Assembly (NCBI RefSeq): GCF_000499785.1
Contig: NZ_HG726025.1
Coordinates: 124,001-188,000, forward strand
Direction: 5' to 3'
Source of the DNA: Bacteroides neonati
GTDB lineage: Bacteria; Bacteroidota; Bacteroidia; Bacteroidales; Bacteroidaceae
Length of the DNA stretch: 64,000 nt
In this document: positions 26,353 to 35,441 of the stretch, in pieces
How the letters are laid out: each line of letters begins with the position of its first letter
How positions within the stretch are numbered: position 1 is the stretch's first letter
Translations under genes and position numbers: made by a program
The notes under the pieces: generated by a model
The model's database searches: none
What the model was told of the DNA's origin: nothing
Seen by the model: the letters and a program-made list of their open reading frames with translations, nothing else

Positions 26353-28248
26353 ATGATTATGAAACGAAATCTCTCTTTAATATTGTTGGCTTTTACGGCA
26401 TTGTCATTGATTTTTTTGACAGCTGCTTGCACAACCGATAGTCTGGACGAAACATTGCCGGGCACTAAGGGTGGCTTGACGTTGCGTCTCAATACGGCTC
26501 CCATTACTCGTGCTACCGAGCCTGGTATAGATGCTTTGAATGAGAATACGATCAATTCATTCTATGTGTTTTTCTTTCCTCAAAATGCTTCAGATACCCA
26601 AACGTGTCTGATGGCAGAGTATCACGATAATTTGAATATTACCACTGCAGGCACCAATGGTGTGCAGCTAACAGTTGATAAGGAATTCTTTTCAATGGGT
26701 GTTACGTATGATATATATGTAGTTGCTAACCTTCCGGCAGACGTAACTGTTCCTAATCCTATCACATTGGGTCAGCTTAAGGCGCTTCATACCATTATCC
26801 CAATTGATGCTTCGATTACTCAGACGGCATTGGTGATGGATAGTAAAGTAACGATGGTCGTCAACCCGATAAATGATACTCATTTAGTTGAAATACCGGT
26901 ACCTCTTACCCGGGCAGTAGCTAAAATACGGTTGAATGTCGTTGTGAAGCCTTTGACCGATATGGCTTCGGCAACGACTTGTTCGGCGGTTTTAAAGCAT
27001 TATCCAGTACGTGGTAGTGCAGTGTCAGGTTCTCCTTACACGCTTACGGCAAGCGATTATACCGATAGTCAGCCGAAATCTGGCACACCGGCCACACCCA
27101 TGAACTTTTATTGTTATGAAAGCAATTGGAGTACTGCTCCCGCACAGGAAACTTATTTGATACTAAACTTACCTTATACCGGGCATGCTACGAACTATTA
27201 TCGAGTTCCTGTCAATCGTTATGCCGATAGTAACAGTGACGGGCAAAACCCATCGGGTGTCAATATAACCGGTCGATTGGATCGCAATCGCATTTATGAT
27301 GTTACTGCCTATATTGACAAGCCCGGAACCGATACCGAAACAGGTGCCATAGTGGTGACAGGTAACTACACCATTACCGATTGGACAACTTATAATATCC
27401 TCTTGAATACCATTGCGCAACATTATCTCGGTATTGGAGAATATAGTATCATCATGACCAATGTATCCACGCATACGTTGAGTTATGCAGCCGACCTTCC
27501 AGTCACGGTTACAGGCATTACTGCCTCTTGTACTCAGTACAATGCCGATGCATCGACTACGCAGATTAATTATACTTCGGGACAGTCTCAATTTCCGGTT
27601 TTTACAGTCAATTCGGCTTCTAGTACCATTTCGATAACGAGTGCTATACCGATCAATTATGTACCTAAATACATCTCTTTTACAGTGACCAACGGGCAAG
27701 GATTATCACTGAGTGCTACAATTGTGCAGTATCCTTCCATATACGTTAATGCTCGTCCTTCAACCGGAAATGTGAAACCCGAATGGTTGCAGGATGGTAC
27801 ACAAACCAATTACAATTTGTTTACGGTCAATACACTTGTACCAAGTAGTAATGGTTCCTATTCGTTAGGCGATCCTACCTATGGCAATGCAAAAACTGAC
27901 TCATTAGCTGCAGGCAATGCATTGGTGTCACCGGGGTTTATTATTGCTTCTCAATATGCTATTTATTCTTCGGTAAACTATGCACAGGCACAGAACCGTT
28001 GCTACCAATATGGCGAAGACATTTATCGTAGTGGTTGGCGAATGCCTACCAAAGCCGAATTGCTTATTATTAATACGATCCAACGAGATCCCAATAGTGC
28101 TGTTAAGAAACTGCTTTCGGGCAGTACGTACTGGAGTGCTTTCAAGTATCAATATTACGATTTTACGAATAATGCGTGGGTAACGGGCAATGCCACAACT
28201 AATAACTTTATTCGTTGTGTCTACGATGTTTATAAAAATAACAATTAA
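26353..28248 (+). CDS. Large fimbrial accessory lipoprotein with C-terminal FISUMP/lectin-like domain
   Basis: 631 residues, lipobox LTAAC (Cys ~26). The first ~330 residues are fimbrillin-like (NTINSFYVFFFPQN, YDIYVVANLP, VPLTRAVAKIRL). A BACON-like/Ig stretch follows (~360-470, with ISITSAIP and YISFTVTNGQGLSLSATIVQ). The last ~110 residues include YGEDIYRSGWRMPTKAELL and STYWSAF, the hallmark of the FISUMP / C-type-lectin-like surface domain. Start and stop of the neighbours abut exactly, indicating one operon; the ATG two codons later is equally possible. A tip adhesin role is my inference from the terminal lectin-like fold. Confidence 0.72.
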   Translation: MIMKRNLSLILLAFTALSLIFLTAACTTDSLDETLPGTKGGLTLRLNTAPITRATEPGIDALNENTINSFYVFFFPQNASDTQTCLMAEYHDNLNITTAGTNGVQLTVDKEFFSMGVTYDIYVVANLPADVTVPNPITLGQLKALHTIIPIDASITQTALVMDSKVTMVVNPINDTHLVEIPVPLTRAVAKIRLNVVVKPLTDMASATTCSAVLKHYPVRGSAVSGSPYTLTASDYTDSQPKSGTPATPMNFYCYESNWSTAPAQETYLILNLPYTGHATNYYRVPVNRYADSNSDGQNPSGVNITGRLDRNRIYDVTAYIDKPGTDTETGAIVVTGNYTITDWTTYNILLNTIAQHYLGIGEYSIIMTNVSTHTLSYAADLPVTVTGITASCTQYNADASTTQINYTSGQSQFPVFTVNSASSTISITSAIPINYVPKYISFTVTNGQGLSLSATIVQYPSIYVNARPSTGNVKPEWLQDGTQTNYNLFTVNTLVPSSNGSYSLGDPTYGNAKTDSLAAGNALVSPGFIIASQYAIYSSVNYAQAQNRCYQYGEDIYRSGWRMPTKAELLIINTIQRDPNSAVKKLLSGSTYWSAFKYQYYDFTNNAWVTGNATTNNFIRCVYDVYKNNN

Positions 28249-28266
28249 CGAAACAAACCTACAAAT

Positions 28267-30381
28267 ATGAAAACAATTTATTATACGTTGATAAGTCTGC
28301 TCGTCATTTTGTTGGGTGCCTGCACTGTCGACGAAGAAACAACCCCGGAGATTATTGATGGCGCTCCCGTAGTGTTACGTTTTACCGTTGATACACCTCC
28401 GCCAACACCCGTGAGCAGCCGGGCTATTAATGAAAATCAGATCAATAGTCTCTATCTGCTGGTTTTCGACGAGAATGGGCGCTTCCTTTATCGTACACAA
28501 GCTACTGCAAATGCAGGTACTTTTACTGCTACGCTTACGCAGAGTCGTTTGCAGCGCACGGTACACTTTATAGCCAATTACGATTGGAGTACTTTCTCTG
28601 ATGCAGTTGCATTGGGCAAAGATCAGGGAGAGGTGGTCGCTTCACTTCAAACAACTGCTTTGGTTTTTTGGCAACAAGTCGTGTTGACGGGAGGTCTTTC
28701 ATCTACTTCCTTTGCTTCTACACCCGTGGCGTTGATACGCAATATGGCCAAATATACATTGACCAATTCGGCTACTACCTTGACCAATGTTACTTTTGCT
28801 GTTTATAATAAACCATCCATTGGCACGGTAGCACCGTTTAATGCAGCGACACGTACATTTGGACCTTATGTAACCGAACCTGTGGGTGTTACCTATACAA
28901 CTAATGATACCTTCGGTGCAGGTCCGTTTTATTCTTTTGAACGAAAGAACTCTACTGTGCAATCGTCTCCTACGTTTGTTATTGTACAAGGAACCTATGC
29001 CGGAGCTGTTTGTTACTATAAGATCGATTTGGTAGACAATAACTACAATATGTATGATATAGCACGTAATACGTGGTTTAGCATACAGATACAGAGTGTT
29101 ACTTTGGCCGGATATAGTACGATTGCGGCAGCTATTGCATCGCCTGCATCCAATAACATTGTTGCATCTGTATTGGTACAGTCCTATCCCACTATTTCCG
29201 ATGGGATACATGTGTTATCGGTCGATCAAACAACTATTTCGTTCATTAAGAATGGTCAAACCTTGAATGCATTGGCCACCTATAAAACCGTAGCAGGAGT
29301 AATGGACAACTCTACGGTTGTGATAACGCTGGTTCAAGACCCCAGTTATCCGCTTATCAATGGTGATATTACTTACAATAGAGCCACGGGAGCGATTACG
29401 GGTGCAGTCAATGATGTTCCTTCGAATGGTGCAGCTCGTTACGCTACTATCAAAGTACAAGTAGGATATTTATCTCGTACCATTCAGTTACGTTTGCATG
29501 CTCCTTTCCAGTTTTCGGATATTAGTTTGAATCCTAATCCATTGGCGGCAGCCGTAGGAACTGCAGCTACGCTTAATTTCACGATTCCTGCCGAAGCTGC
29601 TTATTTACTGCCGATAAATGTAAACATCACTTCGGCCTATCTTACGCCGCCTTTTGGTAATATCAAGGTTATTTATGAGAATGGCATCTATAAATATCAA
29701 TATACGGCAACCTCTACCGGACCGCAATCGATCAGCTTTACAACGAATACTGCTACCGCTGCGGAAACGATATTGCTTGAGGCACCTCTGTTTGCTACAG
29801 GTCAAGTTGCTTATACAAATACCGGTGGTGTCAATCGTTTCTCGAATGTGACTATTTCGCCTTATCGGGTTAATTTTGGAACCGGACAGTCAGTTGTGCT
29901 TTCCTTTACAACTACTACGGCGGGTACCTTCCAGATTCATACGAACAACCTTACTCCGGTTTCCGGAACGATTTCGGGAGGTATTTATACTTATATTGCA
30001 ACTTCTCCGGGCGTACAGACTATTGCCTTTACAACGAATAAGCAGAATATTGGGGAGATTATTCAAATTACTTCTCCCGGATATACGACTTATCAAATAC
30101 CGTTGCAAAATCAGTTGGTAACCGTTTCGGGTACGTTGACTTTTGGTGCCTCGGGTGGGTCAGGTTCTGCAATTAATGTGGGTGTTGTTACCATTTCGGT
30201 CAATGGAAGTGTCGTCAATATTATTAAAACAACTGCAACCGGTGGATATACGTCGACCATGGCGGTTAATCTCGGCGATGTATTGACATATAGCTATACA
30301 GCATCTAATGGTAATGTGTATACCAATACTGTTACGGTGACTGCAGCAATCATGACATCGACTATGAAGCTGATCCGTTAG
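28267..30381 (+). CDS. Large fimbrial/tip lipoprotein with tandem Ig-like repeats
   Basis: 704 residues, lipobox LLGAC (Cys ~19). The N-terminal region follows the same pattern as its upstream neighbours (INSLYLLVFDENGRF, RTVHFIANYDW, a DUF4906-like start). Two tandem repeats of about 100 residues follow: the first contains NGIYKYQYTATSTGPQSISF and the second GGIYTYIATSPGVQTIAFTT, each followed by an 'ETI/EII...P' strand. A small C-terminal carboxypeptidase-regulatory-like domain (about 625-704) ends the protein. It is the last gene of the fimbrial cluster, 18 bases after its neighbour, followed by a 16-bp-stem hairpin. Likely an elongated surface-exposed adhesin or tip; specificity unknown. 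Confidence 0.7.
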   Translation: MKTIYYTLISLLVILLGACTVDEETTPEIIDGAPVVLRFTVDTPPPTPVSSRAINENQINSLYLLVFDENGRFLYRTQATANAGTFTATLTQSRLQRTVHFIANYDWSTFSDAVALGKDQGEVVASLQTTALVFWQQVVLTGGLSSTSFASTPVALIRNMAKYTLTNSATTLTNVTFAVYNKPSIGTVAPFNAATRTFGPYVTEPVGVTYTTNDTFGAGPFYSFERKNSTVQSSPTFVIVQGTYAGAVCYYKIDLVDNNYNMYDIARNTWFSIQIQSVTLAGYSTIAAAIASPASNNIVASVLVQSYPTISDGIHVLSVDQTTISFIKNGQTLNALATYKTVAGVMDNSTVVITLVQDPSYPLINGDITYNRATGAITGAVNDVPSNGAARYATIKVQVGYLSRTIQLRLHAPFQFSDISLNPNPLAAAVGTAATLNFTIPAEAAYLLPINVNITSAYLTPPFGNIKVIYENGIYKYQYTATSTGPQSISFTTNTATAAETILLEAPLFATGQVAYTNTGGVNRFSNVTISPYRVNFGTGQSVVLSFTTTTAGTFQIHTNNLTPVSGTISGGIYTYIATSPGVQTIAFTTNKQNIGEIIQITSPGYTTYQIPLQNQLVTVSGTLTFGASGGSGSAINVGVVTISVNGSVVNIIKTTATGGYTSTMAVNLGDVLTYSYTASNGNVYTNTVTVTAAIMTSTMKLIR

Positions 30382-30407
30382 CAACTAGTAGTTTTATCGA
30401 GATATAG

Positions 30408-30446
30408 TAAACCCCATAATACTTAACATTAGTATTATGGGGTTTA
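30408..30446. terminator. Strong hairpin between convergent genes
   Basis: A perfect 16-bp stem (TAAACCCCATAATACT and its complement) around a 7-base loop separates the last fimbrial gene from the convergent galactanase gene. Flanking T tracts are weak, but position and stem strength fit a bidirectional terminator. Confidence 0.75.
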
Positions 30447-30480
30447 CCATGTATGCCCTTTAATTTTGTTTCAATGGCAT

Positions 30481-31527
30481 TTAATTGGTAGGTGCTGCAA
30501 ACAGACTCAATGCAATGGTTGGCTTTCCGGTTTTATCAAAAGCTCCGAGTGTATATCCTTTCCAGTTGTTATAGGATTGTGGTTCCCAATAGAATATCCC
30601 CATACATTTATTAATAGCCTTCAATTGGATCATTAGCTCACTAAGAAATTGAGAAGCAGTCTGTGCTTCATCCCATGGCATACCTACTTCACAGATCATC
30701 ACTTCCGAACCATAGCGTGCTATCATATCATTTATATTGGCAATACATGCTGCGTTCATTGTCTGCCATGTATCGGGTTTGGGATAAAGTGACATACCGA
30801 TCACATCCCATTTTCCACCGTTACTTTTTAGACCGTCGAATAGCCATCGGTATAGTGAATTATCGTTTCCCGATTGCAAATGTACGATGACTTTGGCGTT
30901 GGGGAAGACTGTTTTTACAGCATCGTATCCTGCGTTGTTCAAAGTTGCATAGTTCTTCATACTCATATCGGCCTTTCCATCGTTCCATAGCATACCGTTG
31001 CCTGTCTCGTTTCCAACCTGTACCCATTCTGGAATGATTTCTTTGGCTTTTAGTGCGTTTAGTACCTCTTTGGTATGAGCGGAAACAGCACTTTTAAGCT
31101 CTTCGAAAGAGAGGCCTTTCCATGCAGATGGTTTGGTTTGCTGTCCCGGATCTGCCCAAGTATCGCTATAATGAAAATCAATCATCAGCCGCATACCTAA
31201 CTGTTGTGCACGCTGTGCCTTTACCACGAGGTCGCTTTTGTTGCACCATCCATCGACAGGGTTTACCCATACGCGCAGCCGAATGGCATTCATGCCCAAG
31301 TCGCGGAGGAGTGCCAGGCATTCCATTTCACGTCCGTTGGTCTGGTAGAATTTGATACCTGCCTTCTCCATCTCCGTCAACCAACTCACATCTGCCCCCC
31401 GGGCAAAGCCGCTCATGTTGTAAACAGGTTTTTCCGGTTCGCTTGTTTCAGCATTCTCTCCTTTGCCGCATGCTACTGTTCCTATAAGAAACAATGTACC
31501 TAATAGTATATTTTTTAGTTTTATCAT
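30481..31527 (-). CDS. Endo-beta-1,4-galactanase lipoprotein, GH53
   Basis: 348 residues with lipobox GTVAC (Cys ~20), so probably surface or periplasmic. GH53 landmarks: FARGADVSWLTEMEKAG at the start of the barrel, RLRVWVNP, MIDFHYSDTWADPG, the acid/base Glu in QVGNETGNGMLW (~175) and the nucleophile Glu in MICEVGMPWDE (~280). It cuts beta-1,4-galactan side chains of pectin. It stands alone, away from a SusCD pair for galactan, which is unusual because Bacteroides GH53 genes normally sit in a galactan locus. Confidence 0.92.
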   Translation of the reverse strand: MIKLKNILLGTLFLIGTVACGKGENAETSEPEKPVYNMSGFARGADVSWLTEMEKAGIKFYQTNGREMECLALLRDLGMNAIRLRVWVNPVDGWCNKSDLVVKAQRAQQLGMRLMIDFHYSDTWADPGQQTKPSAWKGLSFEELKSAVSAHTKEVLNALKAKEIIPEWVQVGNETGNGMLWNDGKADMSMKNYATLNNAGYDAVKTVFPNAKVIVHLQSGNDNSLYRWLFDGLKSNGGKWDVIGMSLYPKPDTWQTMNAACIANINDMIARYGSEVMICEVGMPWDEAQTASQFLSELMIQLKAINKCMGIFYWEPQSYNNWKGYTLGAFDKTGKPTIALSLFAAPTN

Positions 31528-31550
31528 CCGATGTCCTTATATGATAAGCA

Positions 31551-31585
31551 AAGGTGGTGTAACCAATTTTCTGTTACACCACCTC
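31551..31585 (-). terminator. Intrinsic terminator after catalase
   Basis: A 13-bp stem (AAGGTGGTGTAAC / GTTACACCACCT) lies 25 bases past the catalase stop and upstream of the galactanase gene on the same strand. Confidence 0.75.
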
Positions 31586-31609
31586 TTTGTTCTATAGAAA
31601 AAATAGACT

Positions 31610-33076
31610 CTATCTGCTAGCTTTCAGTGCTTCATCAATACAGATATCCAATGCCTTTGCTACGCCTGTTCCGTAGGCTGGGTCGGCTTTGTAGCAATTG
31701 CGCACGTGGCGTTGTTTGATAAAGAGTTCGGCATCACCCATCGCTCTGGCGGTATTCTCGAACAATAATTGTTGCTCATCGGCAGGCATTAACCGGAAAA
31801 GGTCGCCTGGCTGGCTGTAGTAATCATCGTCATATTCCCGCTCGTTGTAGTTATATACATCACCTGTTACTTTCAATGGCGGCTCCTTCTTTTCGGGAGA
31901 ATCTTGCCATTCGCCAAAGCTGTTAGGCTCATAACCACGAGTACCTCCGTAATTACCGTCTACGCGCATGGCACCATCGCGATGAAAGGCATGGAACGGA
32001 CAGCGGGGTTTGTTCACCGGAATTTGCTCGGAGTTTACTCCCAAACGATAGCGCTGGGCATCTCCGTAAGAGAAAAGCCGTCCTTGCAACATCTTATCGG
32101 GTGAGAAACCGATACCTTCGACAATATTCATCGGATTGAAAGCGGCTTGCTCTACTTCGGCAAAGTAGTTTTCCGGGTTACGGTTCAGTTCCATGATACC
32201 TACATCCTGCAGTGGGAAATCCTTGTGCGACCATACTTTCGTTAAATCAAAAGGATTGATGCGATAGGTGTCGGCTTGTTCCTCGGTCATTAATTGGATC
32301 TGGAACTTCCATTTAGGATAGTCACCACGTTCGATGGCATCGAACAAATCGCGTTGATGTGATTCGCGATCTTTGGCAATGATGGCTTCGGCTTCCTGAT
32401 CGGTCAGGTTTTTGATGCCTTGCAAGGTTGTGAGGTGAAATTTAACCCAGATACGTTGGTTCTCGGCATTGAGAAAGCTGTAGGTGTGGCTACCAAATCC
32501 ATGCATGTGGCGGTAAGAATAGGGGATACCGCGAGGGCTCATGGTGATGGTAATCTGATGAAGAGCTTCGGGCAATAATGTCCAAAAATCCCAGTTGTTG
32601 CTTGCACTACGCATGTTGGTACGCGGATCACGTTTTACAGCGTGGTTTAAGTCGGGAAACTTCAATGGATCGCGTAAGAAGAATACGGGCGTGTTGTTTC
32701 CCACCAAATCCCAGTTACCGGCTTCGGTATAAAACTTCATGGCAAAACCACGGATGTCGCGTTCGGCATCTGCAGCGCCACGCTCGCCTGCTACGGTAGA
32801 GAAGCGTACAAAACACTCTGTCTGTTTACCTACCTCGCTAAACATGGCAGCTCGTGTGTACTTACTGATGTCGTGAGTTACGGTAAATGTTCCGTAAGCT
32901 CCCGACCCTTTGGCGTGCATACGACGCTCTGGGATTACTTCGCGATCGAAGTGTGCTAATTTCTCAATAAGCCAAGGATCTTGCATTACGATAGGACCTC
33001 TTTGACCTGCTGTCTGTGAATTTTGATTGTCCGCTATCGGACGACCGTTGGCTGCTGTCAGTTTTTTACTTTCCAT
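31610..33076 (-). CDS. katB: Monofunctional haem catalase
   Basis: 488 residues, the size of small-subunit clade 3 catalases. Distal haem histidine in RRMHAKGSGAYGTF (about residue 54), the Asn/Arg region FFLRDPLKFPD, and the proximal haem tyrosine in RLFSYGDAQRYRLG (about 337) are all present. It decomposes hydrogen peroxide in the cytoplasm and in Bacteroides is part of the OxyR response; I do not see a definable OxyR site by eye. A -7 promoter element lies about 43 bases upstream of the ATG. The gene symbol follows Bacteroides usage. Confidence 0.95.
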   Translation of the reverse strand: MESKKLTAANGRPIADNQNSQTAGQRGPIVMQDPWLIEKLAHFDREVIPERRMHAKGSGAYGTFTVTHDISKYTRAAMFSEVGKQTECFVRFSTVAGERGAADAERDIRGFAMKFYTEAGNWDLVGNNTPVFFLRDPLKFPDLNHAVKRDPRTNMRSASNNWDFWTLLPEALHQITITMSPRGIPYSYRHMHGFGSHTYSFLNAENQRIWVKFHLTTLQGIKNLTDQEAEAIIAKDRESHQRDLFDAIERGDYPKWKFQIQLMTEEQADTYRINPFDLTKVWSHKDFPLQDVGIMELNRNPENYFAEVEQAAFNPMNIVEGIGFSPDKMLQGRLFSYGDAQRYRLGVNSEQIPVNKPRCPFHAFHRDGAMRVDGNYGGTRGYEPNSFGEWQDSPEKKEPPLKVTGDVYNYNEREYDDDYYSQPGDLFRLMPADEQQLLFENTARAMGDAELFIKQRHVRNCYKADPAYGTGVAKALDICIDEALKASR

Positions 33077-33118
33077 ACTTTCATGAATTTGGATTAATAT
33101 GAGTGCTTTTATTATTCA

Positions 33119-33126
33119 CAAATATA
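33119..33126 (-). promoter_or_regulatory. Candidate -7 element for catalase
   Basis: Minus strand reads TATATTTG, a full TAnnTTTG match; leader of about 36 bases. Confidence 0.5.
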
Positions 33127-33417
33127 GATTATATAGATGAGAATACCTTTACTTTTACTGATAGAATATTTCGATGAAACGATAGATGAGTGTTAAAAAT
33201 ATCGATACCAAGTGATAGATGTCTTCTCAACCCATTTATGAGAGGGCGCTATCATTTGTCATTACCTTGGTTGTTAATTGTTTGTAATCATTGTTGTTTT
33301 AAACGAATAAAAAGGCATCCTGCTATAAAACTGTTACTTATTTGTATTGTTTTTGTTTTTTTCATTGATTTAATGACTGGGATGAGAGAGGCATATTTTA
33401 TTTTTCTCTCTTACTTC
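33127..33417. other. Intergenic region between divergent catalase and lipoprotein genes
   Basis: AT-rich, no credible gene. A 92-codon frame on the plus strand (33190-33468) is hydrophobic and cysteine-rich but looks like chance; see rejected items. The interval probably holds the activator-binding sites for catalase. Confidence 0.4.
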
Positions 33418-33448
33418 TTGTGTATTTCCTCCTCTTTTTGTTCCTTTG
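33418..33448 (+). promoter_or_regulatory. Candidate promoter for the 182-residue lipoprotein gene
   Basis: TTG, 20 bases, then TTCCTTTG (seven of eight matches to TAnnTTTG), followed by the ATG at 33481. Confidence 0.4.
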
Positions 33449-33480
33449 TCTCTTCGATTAATAAATGAGAAGATTTGAAA

Positions 33481-34029
33481 ATGAGAAGAATAACAAATCT
33501 GCTTCTACTGCTTGTGATTGTGGTAATTACCGCATGTAGTGGTAAGAATGCAAATCAGAAAGAAGATACACAAGTTGTGATGCAGGATAGTACCGATGCT
33601 CATGGCTTGCAGCGTATGCAAGTGTCTAAAAGTGAAACCAACATAACCTTCAAAGGAAAGGAATATCATTCGGTGATTTCTCGTACTCCCGACGAAGAGT
33701 TGCCATTGGTGACAAGCGAGATGGGCGATACGTATGTTGATAATAAAATACAGCTTCGGTTGACTCGCAACAATGATGTAGTGGTTAGCACCACATTTAC
33801 CAAAAGTAACTTTTCTGCTTATGTTAGTGCTGAATTTCTATCGAAATCAATTTTAGAAGGAATTGTATACGATAAAACCACTCCGCAGGGAATGGTTTTT
33901 GCAGCAAGTATTTGCTATCCGCAAACAGATTTATATATTCCTCTTTCTATTACGATTTCGGCTGATGGTAAAATGTCTATTGAAAAAGTAGAAGTACTTG
34001 AAGAAGATTACTCAGCAGATACTATTTAG
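33481..34029 (+). CDS. Small lipoprotein of unknown function (DUF4738-like)
   Basis: 182 residues from the ATG at 33481; the frame could extend two codons to a TTG. Lipobox ITAC (Cys ~19) is followed by a flexible polar linker and a compact beta-rich domain with repeated short strands (NITFKGKEYHSVISR, NKIQLRLTRNNDVVVSTTF) and ending in acidic residues. Resembles, from memory, the Bacteroidetes-only DUF4738 lipoproteins. Monocistronic: own promoter and a terminator-like hairpin follow. No function can be given. Confidence 0.65.
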   Translation: MRRITNLLLLLVIVVITACSGKNANQKEDTQVVMQDSTDAHGLQRMQVSKSETNITFKGKEYHSVISRTPDEELPLVTSEMGDTYVDNKIQLRLTRNNDVVVSTTFTKSNFSAYVSAEFLSKSILEGIVYDKTTPQGMVFAASICYPQTDLYIPLSITISADGKMSIEKVEVLEEDYSADTI

Positions 34030-34051
34030 CCCCTCTGAATCTTATGAACGA

Positions 34052-34059
34052 TATATTTG
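34052..34059 (+). promoter_or_regulatory. Candidate -7 element upstream of heparin lyase
   Basis: TATATTTG is a full TAnnTTTG match; the inferred transcript start (~34066) is upstream of the hairpin at 34089-34120, so that hairpin would be in the heparin lyase leader. Confidence 0.4.
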
Positions 34060-34088
34060 CACAAATGTGAAAGTATTTAAAACAATAG

Positions 34089-34120
34089 AAAGGCAGCCTT
34101 AGGGTTGCCTTTTGTATTTT
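34089..34120 (+). terminator. Hairpin with T-rich tail: terminator of the lipoprotein gene and/or leader attenuator of heparin lyase
   Basis: AAAGGCA...TGCCTTT stem with TTTGTATTTT tail, 60 bases after one stop codon and 24 bases before the next start codon. Confidence 0.65.
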
Positions 34121-34143
34121 AGCGGAGTCAAATTAAACAAAGA

Positions 34144-35313
34144 ATGAATAAGATTACTACTTCTTTTTGCTTGCTAATACTATCAAGCACTTTACTAACT
34201 GCTCAAACGGGCAAGTTAATTCCTCTGACCGAGCGTGTTAATGTTCAAGGCGATTCGGCTCGAACCAGTCAAATAATTGATGGGTGCTGGGTAGCTGTGG
34301 GTACAAATAAAACTCACGCCATTCAACGCGACTATACCATTCCTTTCAAGGGTAAACCATCGTATCGATTTGAGTTGCAAACAGGTGATAATACTCTCGA
34401 AGGATATGGTAAAGGAGAAACCAAAGGACGTGCAGAGTTCTCTTACTGTTATGCTACCGCGAATGATTTTAAGAGACAACCGAAGAGTGTTTATACGCAA
34501 GCACAAGTTATGAAAACCGTTTACCATCATGGGAAGGGTATTTGTCCGCAAGGGGCGTCACGCGATTATCAGTTTTCAATCTATGTTCCTTCGGCACTTG
34601 ATGCGAATGTATCGACCATCTTTGCTCAATGGCACGGTATGCCCGATCGAACGCTTGTATCTACTCCCGAAGGTGAAGTGAAAAAACTATCTGTCGAAGA
34701 GTTTTTGGCACTTAGTGAACGGATGACCTTTAAGAAAAATATAGCACATGATAAAATAGTAAAGTTAGATAAAGCCGGGCAGCCACAGAAGGATGCCAGA
34801 GGTAACATCGTGTATAAGATAGGCAAACCCAATGGTTGGTTGGTTGAGCAAGGTGGATATCCTCCTTTGGCTTTCGGTTTCTCGGAAGGATATTTTTATA
34901 TTAAAGCAAATTCCGATCGTAAATGGTTGACTGATAAAACCGACCGATGTAACTCCAATCCGGCAAAGGTGGAAATCATGAAGCCGGTAGCTTCGGAGTA
35001 TAAAGCATCGACCATCGCTTATAAGATGGCGTTTGCTGATTTTCCGAAAGATTGCTGGATAACCTTCAAGGTGCATATCGATTGGACCGTTTATGGCAAA
35101 GAAGCAGAAACAATTCTGAAGCCGGGTAAGCTTGATGTCCGAATGGAGTACTCTGATCAAGGGGAAAAGATAAATCGTACACTTGTAAATAACCAAAAGG
35201 TATTGATCGGACGTAACGATGAGGACGGATATTATTTTAAATTCGGAATTTATCGTGTTGGAAACAGCACCGTTCCAGTATGTTATAACCTAGCTGATTA
35301 CTCCGAACGATAG
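34144..35313 (+). CDS. Heparin lyase I (heparinase I), PL13
   Basis: 389 residues with an N-terminal export signal (NKITTSFCLLILSSTLLTAQ). The sequence tracks Pedobacter heparinus heparinase I throughout: RVNVQGDSARTSQIIDGCWV at the mature N terminus, KPSYRFELQTGDNTLEGYGKG, the catalytic-cleft IFAQWHGMPDRTL (His), SEGYFYIKANSDRKWLTDK, and FKFGIYRVGNSTVPV with the catalytic Tyr near the C terminus. It cleaves highly sulfated 2-O-sulfated uronate linkages of heparin/heparan sulfate by beta-elimination, probably in the periplasm or at the surface. The usual heparin locus partners (SusCD, HTCS, sulfatases, GH88) are absent here. Confidence 0.93.
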   Translation: MNKITTSFCLLILSSTLLTAQTGKLIPLTERVNVQGDSARTSQIIDGCWVAVGTNKTHAIQRDYTIPFKGKPSYRFELQTGDNTLEGYGKGETKGRAEFSYCYATANDFKRQPKSVYTQAQVMKTVYHHGKGICPQGASRDYQFSIYVPSALDANVSTIFAQWHGMPDRTLVSTPEGEVKKLSVEEFLALSERMTFKKNIAHDKIVKLDKAGQPQKDARGNIVYKIGKPNGWLVEQGGYPPLAFGFSEGYFYIKANSDRKWLTDKTDRCNSNPAKVEIMKPVASEYKASTIAYKMAFADFPKDCWITFKVHIDWTVYGKEAETILKPGKLDVRMEYSDQGEKINRTLVNNQKVLIGRNDEDGYYFKFGIYRVGNSTVPVCYNLADYSER

Positions 35314-35441
35314 ACTGTACTTGTTAAAGAATCTCAAAAAAAGACAGCATTCGGTTTATTCCTAAATCTTTCCCAATTCTGTGTCGTTATTTGCAGTATA
35401 AAGTTAATAACAACTATATTATTCATATAAAAATAACGATT

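Noticed and set aside
33190..33468. 92-codon hydrophobic plus-strand frame before the small lipoprotein gene
   Set aside because: Starts without a promoter, has odd Cys/Phe-rich composition expected from AT/T-rich DNA, and overlaps the likely promoter of the next gene.
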